DNA of 5,180 bases from Planctomycetaceae bacterium. GTDB taxonomy: Bacteria; Planctomycetota; Planctomycetia; Pirellulales; UBA1268. Under the pieces are notes generated by a model. It had not been told where the DNA came from. It worked only from the letters and a program-made list of their open reading frames with translations, and did no database searches. Shown here piece after piece: positions 1 through 5,180 of the stretch. The stretch spans positions 8,341 through 13,520 of the forward strand of contig NZNR01000077.1 of the NCBI GenBank assembly GCA_002694955.1, given 5' to 3'. Every line of letters starts with the position of its first letter. The first letter of the stretch is position 1. The position numbers were made by a program, and so were the translations under genes.

Positions 1-93
1 CTGCCACTGAAACCAAACACCAATTCCTGCAGCAATAAGCCCAAGAGCAAGAAGACCGATAACAATCACGGAACCGGGGATGCTTCGGAGCAC
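1..93 (-). CDS. N-terminal fragment of a membrane-anchored protein of unknown function
   Basis: Reading the minus strand from a GTG at 93-91 gives 31 codons that stay open to the window edge. The peptide begins MLRSIPGS and continues with a hydrophobic stretch at about residues 9-28, rich in I, V, L, G and A and ending GVWFQWQ. This is a typical single N-terminal transmembrane anchor with little positive charge ahead of it. An AAGG element (minus strand, bases 103-100) lies six bases before the GTG, and an in-frame TAA lies five codons upstream with no other start between, so this start is well supported. The gene is divergent from the small protein and aroB. Too little is visible to name a family, and no function is assigned. 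Confidence 0.6.
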   Translation of the reverse strand, partial: MLRSIPGSVIVIGLLALGLIAAGIGVWFQWQ

Positions 94-137
94 TGCGTTA
101 CCTTTTTATGAAAAACTTGCTGGAAAAATAAAGATAG

Positions 138-166
138 TCGAGACACACGATTCTTCAATATATACT
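138..166 (+). promoter_or_regulatory. candidate sigma-70-type promoter for the small gene and aroB
   Basis: TCGAGA at 138-143 matches four of six bases of TTGACA. It is separated by exactly 17 bases from TATACT at 161-166, which matches five of six bases of TATAAT. Transcription would start near 173, about 50 bases before the ATG at 223. It is the best-spaced pair I found in the divergent gap 94-222. The surrounding AT-rich sequence makes a chance match possible, and the promoter consensus of this lineage may differ. Confidence 0.35.
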
Positions 167-222
167 TGTAAAGGCATTTGTACGAATGAAACGCCACATC
201 ATAATTGTTAGAGAAAGCACCA

Positions 223-450
223 ATGTCTAATCAGTTTGATCCATACAGGGATGCACTTGTCGTTGAAAAGCACACCGTTTGGCCTGATGAATACGAAGAT
301 TGGTCAGAAAGCGATCGCAGCCGCGTTGAGAACCTGCTTCATGCCTCTCCGGAGGAAGTATTGGACCTCGACTATGTGCGTCAACATTCTGGATTTGCTC
401 GTATTATCACGGTAACCCCCGACGATCTTGAACGAGTGGCGGCGTCATAA
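223..450 (+). CDS. small acidic conserved-looking hypothetical protein upstream of aroB
   Basis: The ORF encodes 75 residues from ATG 223 to TAA 448-450. It starts MSNQFDPYRDAL and contains the acidic, aromatic segment VWPDEYEDWSE (about residues 20-30). A predicted helix around VENLLHASPEE follows, and the C-terminal stretch is ITVTPDDLERV. There are no cysteines, signal peptide or membrane segments, so it is probably cytosolic. The frame could extend upstream to a TTG at 205, but the ATG is preferred because the sequence after it looks like a compact natural start. The only upstream purine-rich element is a weak GAGAAAG at 211-217. It lies immediately before aroB, with one base between this stop and the chosen aroB GTG, which suggests co-transcription and translational coupling. 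I recall similar short proteins in planctomycete genomes but cannot verify it. The function is unknown. Confidence 0.7.
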   Translation: MSNQFDPYRDALVVEKHTVWPDEYEDWSESDRSRVENLLHASPEEVLDLDYVRQHSGFARIITVTPDDLERVAAS

Positions 451-451
451 C

Positions 452-1584
452 GTGGAACGACACAAGATCAATGTGCGGCTGGACGGAAGTGTTGCAACGG
501 CCCAACCAGCAACTCGTTCTTATACGATTCATGTTGGTGACATGATACTTCAAGACATCGGGGTTTCACTTTCGGATGACGGCGTGCAACGAGCGGTTAT
601 TCTTTCTGACCAAGCTGTAAGTTCGACACACGGGAAGATTGTTACTCGCGCTCTGCAAGATGTATCGATAGAGACTGACCACCTCATAATTCCATCAGGT
701 GAAGCATCCAAGTCGCTTGATCAATTAAATCGATTATGGAATGAATTCGCTCGTCTCAAGATCGATCGCAAAACAGTGATACTTGCAGTCGGCGGCGGTG
801 TTGTTGGTGACCTTGCTGGATTTGTCGCTGCAACATTTTCTCGAGGCTTATATTTTTGGCAGGTACCAACGACATTAGTAGCCCAAGTTGACAGCGCTAT
901 CGGTGGGAAAACCGGTGTAAATCTTCCAGCAGGCAAAAACCTCGTTGGAGCTTTTTGGCAACCTCGAGGAGTGATAGCCGACATAAGCACGCTTACAACT
1001 TTACCTGATCGTGAGTACGTCAGCGGGCTGGCTGAAGTTGTAAAATACGGAATGATTCTGGATGCTGATTTTTTTCATTGGCTTGAAAAAAATGTGACTC
1101 CAGTGAAAAATCGAGAGCCACGATCCGTTGTTCATGTTGTGCGCCGCTCTGCCGAACTCAAGACATTCGTTGTCGAAAGAGATGAACGAGAAGTCACTGG
1201 TCTAAGAGCCTGCCTAAACTACGGTCACACATTTGCCCACGCGTTCGAAACAGCGACTGGATACGGCACACTTCTTCATGGCGAAGCTGTTTCTCTTGGA
1301 ATGATGGCAGCAGCAATTCTCGCCTGTTCAATGAATCGAATCGATCAACTCGTTGTTGACCGACAACACAACCTTCTCAAAGCTCTCGGACTACCCGTTT
1401 CAACGCAGACGCTCAACGGCATAGAGGACGACGAGCTTTTGGGAATTATGTCGCGAGACAAAAAAGTATTGGTGGCAAACTACGATTTATTCTTCCGAGT
1501 ATGATTGGCAAAGTCGAAACCGTTGATGATGTTTGCCATAAATCTGTTATTTCTGCTATCAACTGCATTCGTCGGGACACCTAG
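452..1584 (+). CDS. aroB: 3-dehydroquinate synthase with a frameshift near the 3' end
   Basis: The enzyme converts DAHP to 3-dehydroquinate, the second step of the shikimate pathway, using NAD and a divalent metal in the cytosol. Counting from a possible TTG at 428, the protein shows the NAD-binding GGGVVGDLAGFVAATFSRG (122-140), then VPTTL and DSAIGGKTGVN (146-165). The expected metal ligands are Glu203 in AEVVKYG, His267 in NYGHTFAH and His284 in LLHGEAV, with the two histidines 17 apart as in E. coli AroB. The substrate-site RDKK follows at 343-346. The zero frame then reads ten unrelated residues and stops at TGA 1502-1504. The -1 frame from about 1471 reads GGKLRFILPSMIGKVETVDD and ends at TAG 1582-1584, which is the normal AroB C-terminus. 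Joined, the product is about 377 residues, a usual length. GTG 452 was chosen because it directly follows the upstream stop; TTG 428 and GTG 473 are alternatives. Family identity is certain. Whether the gene is intact is not. Confidence 0.9.
1460..1475 (+). other. aroB frameshift site (A6 run and GG-TGG stretch)
   Basis: The frame of aroB changes by -1 within this interval. The zero-frame codons are AAA AAA GTA TTG GTG, where the two AAA codons occupy 1460-1465. Conserved AroB sequence resumes with GGT GGC AAA starting at 1471. One extra base restores the gene. A seventh A would give RDKK-S-I-GGKLRF, and a third G after TTG at 1471-1472 would give RDKK-V-L-GGKLRF. The codon phase is C AAA AAA, so a ribosomal -1 slip would place the P-site tRNA on CAA with a mismatch. 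That makes it a poorer slippery site than A AAA AAG. I see no strong hairpin just downstream. Confidence 0.8.
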
Positions 1585-1798
1585 CCTGCCTAAAGAATCA
1601 GTCAGTCTGTTTTTCAGAAGTTATGCATCAATTTTGTAAGGCTTATCAGCCCTTATCCAAATAGGCCATCTTGGACCCGAGTAAAACTTTCTTGAGACAA
1701 GATCTGCTTAGAAGTCCGTGATGAAAAAACCCGCATGGCAAGCCTTGGCCAAAAGGGTGTTACCACAGTCATTCTCAATGGCTGTTTTAAGGCGATGC
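1585..1798. other. convergent intergenic region without a recognisable gene
   Basis: This 214-base gap lies between the restored aroB stop and the stop of the minus-strand PAP2 gene. The short open frames here have no family-like sequence and run into the antisense of the PAP2 gene. A bidirectional terminator would be expected, but the only candidate is a short imperfect stem around 1638-1654 (AAGGC, six-base loop, GCCCTT with one bulge) with no T run behind it. Nothing further can be supported. Confidence 0.5.
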
Positions 1799-3244
1799 CT
1801 ACCAACTCGCTTCCAGCCCCAGCCCACCTTGATTACCAACTGGGACCGGCACAACTCGCACACGGAAGCCTGCGAAATGATGCTCTGTTCGGCTGACTGC
1901 CAATGAACTCGCCCAGGCAAGATACCAACCAAGAAATGCCTGAGAAGAGTAGTGCGCATCATCATTTATTCTTGAAAAACCAACAAATGTAGAGCAGACA
2001 TAAAGTGTTCCTTTGGCAAGTGGATGCTCGACCATATCAGCCGCGGCAAGAAACGGAATCGCCCCCATAAATGAGTGGCCACTTACCCCATTATTATCCT
2101 GAAAAAACTTCCAGTCGCTCCCAGAAGGTGACTCTGTATTGACAGATCCATTATTACTTGGACGGGAAGCACCTGTCGCCAATTGAAGAACGTAAACCGG
2201 TGGCCCTCCAACCAAGAACATCCGGAGGCTCCGATCGCCCCACCCTCCCAAGGCATCTCCTACCGGCATCCCTTCAAGTGCGACACCTGCCACCGCGGCT
2301 ATCCCTGCAGCTGGCAATAGGTAAATACCGTCGCCTATGTCTTTCGTCGCCGAGAAAAAATCCCCTGTCTGGGAACCGGTAATTCCCGCCTGCCAAGCAT
2401 TTTGCATAGTTGTATCAAAGCCAGTATTTGCCATCAGAGCGCCCGCACCGAAAGCAGCCGTAACACACGTAAGATTTTCACAGGAATAGAAATTTCTGTA
2501 ATCCTCCAAAATCTTGTGACCTGCACGAGATAGACGCGGGAACTTGCTCCCGGCCCATGGCTGCTTTTGCACACTCTGCGAAGAGATAATTTCTGGTGGT
2601 ATGGGAAGAGAATAAACGGGCTCACTTTCGAGATCCATTCTTTGCGCGAGATCGGTGGTCGCATCAACTGATTGCTGTCCCCGCAATTCAGTTTCCCAAC
2701 CGCCGGTAAGCACAACTCGTTCCGACAGAGGGTTGGCATCATTCAGCGCTAATGGTTGTGTCTCCACTACCGCATCGACCCACGCACCATTTGCAGCAGG
2801 TAGAACCTGCACAACCACTCGTTGACGTTGCTGAGGCCAGTGCGGCCACGAAGTGCTCAAGCCACCTGTGGAATCACTCTGCCCGTTTAATGACTGTGGC
2901 AGCTGTACCCACGCTGACTCAATCCTGCCAGCTCGGGGAGGTACTGATTCAAAGTCTGGTGGAACAGTCTTGATGACAGGCCAATCAGTTGCGACCGTCT
3001 TGATTGTTTTCTCCCATATGGCATGCCCATCTTCAGCAGCCAAAAACATTCCATCTGATGCAACGGGCAAAGAACCGTGAACAGATACTCCTGAAGAGGA
3101 ATCGGCAAGTACTGAAGGCCTGTCTTCCGCAGATGACTCAATGGGCAATTGAACCCATAGCAAGATAAAAAAATGAAGAAGACACCATTGCCAAGACAGC
3201 AATGGGCCAGAACGCGAACAGAAAAAACATAAAAAGTTTATCAT
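1799..3244 (-). CDS. exported PAP2-superfamily (acid phosphatase / phosphatidic acid phosphatase-like) protein with variant motifs
   Basis: From the ATG at 3244-3242 the protein has 481 residues. It begins with a hydrophobic leader (CLLHFFILLWVQL near residues 22-34) and a possible signal-peptidase site after SSA (about 39), so it should be exported. Residues about 40-240 form a Pro/Ser-rich N-terminal region containing a beta-rich stretch (VVVQVLPAANGAWVDAVV). The PAP2 domain occupies about 245-455, with several hydrophobic helices. Its three motifs are recognisable but altered: QLATGASRP at about 354-362 (Lys to Gln in KX6RP), VSGH at 387-390 (Pro to Val in PSGH), and SRINDDAHYSSQ at 424-435 (Asp to Gln in SRX5HX3D). 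Both catalytic histidines (390 and 431) and the motif arginines remain. The likely role is dephosphorylation of a lipid or other phosphate ester at the cell envelope; the substrate is unknown. The frame extends upstream to a TTG at 3376, but those 44 residues would precede the signal peptide and are rejected. No Shine-Dalgarno is evident. The gene is convergent with aroB and divergent from recQ. Confidence 0.78.
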   Translation of the reverse strand: MINFLCFFCSRSGPLLSWQWCLLHFFILLWVQLPIESSAEDRPSVLADSSSGVSVHGSLPVASDGMFLAAEDGHAIWEKTIKTVATDWPVIKTVPPDFESVPPRAGRIESAWVQLPQSLNGQSDSTGGLSTSWPHWPQQRQRVVVQVLPAANGAWVDAVVETQPLALNDANPLSERVVLTGGWETELRGQQSVDATTDLAQRMDLESEPVYSLPIPPEIISSQSVQKQPWAGSKFPRLSRAGHKILEDYRNFYSCENLTCVTAAFGAGALMANTGFDTTMQNAWQAGITGSQTGDFFSATKDIGDGIYLLPAAGIAAVAGVALEGMPVGDALGGWGDRSLRMFLVGGPPVYVLQLATGASRPSNNGSVNTESPSGSDWKFFQDNNGVSGHSFMGAIPFLAAADMVEHPLAKGTLYVCSTFVGFSRINDDAHYSSQAFLGWYLAWASSLAVSRTEHHFAGFRVRVVPVPVGNQGGLGLEASW

Positions 3245-3423
3245 TTGGTAGGGTAGGACTTTCGCAACGACGCTAGGGCCAATCAAGACAGATTTCCCCG
3301 ACAACCTGCCTTTCGTGCCCCAACTAAGGCTCTCCTTCCTGCCCCGCTTTCCCCAGACAACTTCTTTTGCGTCCAAATGCTATTCTGCTGACTGGAATTT
3401 TTATTTTTACCTAGGGAGGCCTA
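3245..3423. promoter_or_regulatory. divergent intergenic region between the PAP2 gene and recQ
   Basis: This 179-base gap must hold the recQ promoter and probably the PAP2-gene promoter. On the plus strand, TGC-TATTCT at 3378-3386 resembles an extended -10 element about 40 bases before recQ, without a convincing -35 match. No good minus-strand pair was found. No clear operator-like palindrome or LexA-type box was seen. The specific elements are weakly supported; only the location is firm. Confidence 0.3.
3414..3419 (+). promoter_or_regulatory. ribosome binding site of recQ
   Basis: GGGAGG is a strong anti-Shine-Dalgarno match and ends four bases before the GTG at 3424. This spacing is a little short but usable. 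It is the clearest ribosome binding site in the window and decides the start of recQ. Confidence 0.65.
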
Positions 3424-5180
3424 GTGAAAACACCAAGAAAGGCAAACGAGCAGACACCTACTTCTCATACTCTTCACCAACAGGCTCAAGCCGATTCAAA
3501 AATACACCAGACACTTCTTCGCTGGTGGGGATACGACACGTTTCGGCCACTACAAATTGAAGCAATTTCCGCCGCCATTTATGGCAGAGACTCTGTTGTC
3601 GTACTTCCAACAGGTGGCGGCAAGAGCCTCTGCTATCAGCTACCACCTTTGCTGAGCCAGACGACCGATATTGTTGTCTCACCGCTGGTATCACTTATGA
3701 AGGACCAAGTGGACGCACTCGATTCTATCGGCTACCCAGCAGCAACGATTCATGGCGGGCTCTCCCCAGAAGACCGACGAAAGACTTACCAGAAACTTCA
3801 GAACGGGAACCTTCGTTTACTATTTGTTGCCCCAGAACGGCTTTTTAATTCAAATCTTGTGGACACACTTTCACAGTTGCCGATTCAGCGATTTGCTATC
3901 GACGAAGCACATTGCATCAGCCAATGGGGCCACGACTTCCGTCCCGAGTACCGACAACTTTCAGCTTTGCGAGAACTCTTCCCTCAGGCGAGTTTCCATG
4001 CCTACACCGCCACCGCCACACCTCATGTTAGAAAAGATATTGCAGAGCAACTGCATCTCAAAAAACCAGAGGTTCTTGTTGGCACGTTCGACCGACCGAA
4101 CCTTACATACCGTGTCATTCAACGTACTGACAAGACAGCACAAATACTTGAAATCCTTGGACGGCACCGCAAAGAAGCATCGATCATTTACTGCAATTCA
4201 CGCCGCGAAACAGAGAGGCTAGCAAAATCTCTCACCACATCCGGACTTCTTGCGCATCCATACCATGCAGGGCTCGATGCTAAAAAAAGGCACAGAACTC
4301 AAGAAGCTTTTGCAAAAGAAACTCTTGATATTGTCATTGCCACTGTTGCATTTGGCATGGGTATAGATCGATCGAATGTAAGACTCGTCCTACATACCGG
4401 ACTTCCAAAAAGCCTCGAAGCCTACCAGCAAGAAACAGGCCGAGCCGGACGTGACGGTCTTGCTGCAGAATGTGTGCTGCTCTATTCACCGGCTGATGTA
4501 TTCAGTTGGGAGGCATTGATTCGGCGGGGAGCGGAATCGTCTGAGTTGACTGAGAATGAAGCACAAAAACTTATCAGTTCACAGATAGTACATCTGCAAC
4601 GCATGCGGCAGTATGCCCAAGCGGCACGCTGCCGACATGCTTTTTTATCAGAGCATTTTGGACAATCATACGAACTCTCTAATTGTAAGAACTGTGACAT
4701 CTGCCTAAAGGAAACGACTAACCTTGCTGACAGCACCACTGTGGCTCAGAAAATCCTCTCGTGCGTCGCTCGAATTAAACAACGGTTCGGCGTCCGTCAC
4801 CTTTGCGAGGTACTTCGGGGAGCGCAAACAGACGCCGTACAACGAAACAGACACCACAACTTGTCAACATATGGACTACTAAGAAACTTCGACCAGCGTA
4901 CGTGTGAAAATCTTGTACATCAACTACTTGACCAAGACTATCTATCAAGAAGTGAAAGCGACCGACCGGTTGTCATGCTGAACCAAAAATCTTGGGAAAT
5001 CCTTCGGGGACAACGGGAAGTTACACTTCTTGAGCCACGATTAGGAAAAGCAGTGCGATCTCGAAAAGAGTCTGATGATTGGATTGGAGTGGACCGACAG
5101 CTCTTTGAGCATCTTAGAATTTGGCGCAGGAAAATAGCTACAGAACGAGGGAAACCTGCATGGACAATCCTCGATGATCG
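3424..5180 (+). CDS. recQ: ATP-dependent DNA helicase RecQ, C-terminus beyond the window
   Basis: RecQ is a 3'-5' superfamily 2 DNA helicase acting in recombination and replication-fork repair. From GTG 3424, 585 complete codons are visible and the frame is open at the edge. Seen in order: motif 0 FRPLQ (40-44), Walker A LPTGGGKSLCYQ (61-72), motif Ia SPLVSLMKDQV (86-96), DEAH box with aromatic-rich loop IDEAHCISQWGHDFRP (159-174), motif III TATATP (195-200), motif IV IIYCNSR (254-260), motif V IATVAFGMGID (305-315), and motif VI QETGRAGRDG (336-345). Zinc-binding Cys403, 421, 424 and 427 have nearly the E. coli spacing. A winged-helix RQC domain spans about 438-530, and an HRDC domain starts near 553 and is cut. 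All catalytic and metal-binding residues are present. The 30 residues before the core are polar and probably disordered. Motif V-VI has HTGLP where E. coli has HFDIP, so this is a divergent RecQ clade. Only the C-terminal end is unknown. Confidence 0.95.
   Translation, partial: MKTPRKANEQTPTSHTLHQQAQADSKIHQTLLRWWGYDTFRPLQIEAISAAIYGRDSVVVLPTGGGKSLCYQLPPLLSQTTDIVVSPLVSLMKDQVDALDSIGYPAATIHGGLSPEDRRKTYQKLQNGNLRLLFVAPERLFNSNLVDTLSQLPIQRFAIDEAHCISQWGHDFRPEYRQLSALRELFPQASFHAYTATATPHVRKDIAEQLHLKKPEVLVGTFDRPNLTYRVIQRTDKTAQILEILGRHRKEASIIYCNSRRETERLAKSLTTSGLLAHPYHAGLDAKKRHRTQEAFAKETLDIVIATVAFGMGIDRSNVRLVLHTGLPKSLEAYQQETGRAGRDGLAAECVLLYSPADVFSWEALIRRGAESSELTENEAQKLISSQIVHLQRMRQYAQAARCRHAFLSEHFGQSYELSNCKNCDICLKETTNLADSTTVAQKILSCVARIKQRFGVRHLCEVLRGAQTDAVQRNRHHNLSTYGLLRNFDQRTCENLVHQLLDQDYLSRSESDRPVVMLNQKSWEILRGQREVTLLEPRLGKAVRSRKESDDWIGVDRQLFEHLRIWRRKIATERGKPAWTILDD

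Noticed and set aside
721..990. 89-codon minus-strand open frame
   Set aside because: It is antisense to the most conserved part of aroB and its translation is Pro/Thr/Arg-rich without family resemblance.
1638..1654. Possible terminator hairpin after aroB
   Set aside because: The stem is about five base pairs with a bulge, and it is followed by ATCCAAA instead of a T run.
1718..1906. 62-codon plus-strand open frame beginning MMKKPAW
   Set aside because: More than half is antisense to the PAP2 gene's conserved C-terminus. The sequence has no family-like features and there is no ribosome binding site.
3245..3376. 44-residue N-terminal extension of the PAP2 protein from a TTG start
   Set aside because: It would place a basic, low-complexity stretch before an evident signal peptide and would occupy most of the divergent promoter region. 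ATG 3244 fits better.
3752..4222. 156-codon open frame on the plus strand
   Set aside because: It lies entirely inside recQ in another frame. The recQ frame carries all helicase motifs, while this frame has no recognisable domain, so it is a shadow.
3424..5180. recQ as part of a defence system
   Set aside because: The neighbours are a PAP2-like protein on the other strand and aroB, the RecQ has the standard housekeeping architecture, and no nuclease, methylase or other defence partner is visible.

Overview
The window carries ordinary chromosomal genes of a bacterium that is probably a member of the Planctomycetota. The lineage call rests on remembered resemblance of the PAP2-family protein and the 75-residue protein to planctomycete proteins, weak Shine-Dalgarno signals at several starts, and a helicase-VI region of RecQ written HTGLP rather than the enterobacterial HFDIP. 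It is an inference, not a search result. Base composition looks balanced to slightly AT-rich throughout, with no obvious compositional island.

Layout: (1) positions 1-93, minus strand, hold the first 31 codons of a membrane-anchored protein that runs off the left edge. (2) Positions 94-222 form a divergent intergenic region with one plausible sigma-70-type promoter facing right. (3) Positions 223-450 encode a small acidic protein, followed after one base by (4) aroB (3-dehydroquinate synthase, shikimate pathway). The aroB reading frame is broken near its 3' end: the conserved C-terminus continues in the -1 frame to 1584, next to an A6 run. (5) Positions 1585-1798 are a convergent gap with no convincing gene. 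(6) Positions 1799-3244, minus strand, encode a secreted or membrane-attached PAP2-superfamily protein with an N-terminal extension domain and non-canonical phosphatase motifs. (7) Positions 3245-3423 are a divergent intergenic region. (8) From 3424 to the right edge runs recQ, a DNA helicase with complete helicase core, zinc-binding and winged-helix domains, cut off inside the HRDC domain.

The small protein and aroB look like one transcription unit. The PAP2 gene and recQ are divergent, and the aroB and PAP2 genes are convergent, so there are at least three or four independent units and no sign of a dedicated multi-gene system. I found no mobile element, CRISPR array, tRNA or rRNA. The most interesting observation is the aroB frameshift. 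It could be a sequencing error, a real mutation or slippage-dependent expression. The altered catalytic motifs of the PAP2 protein come next.
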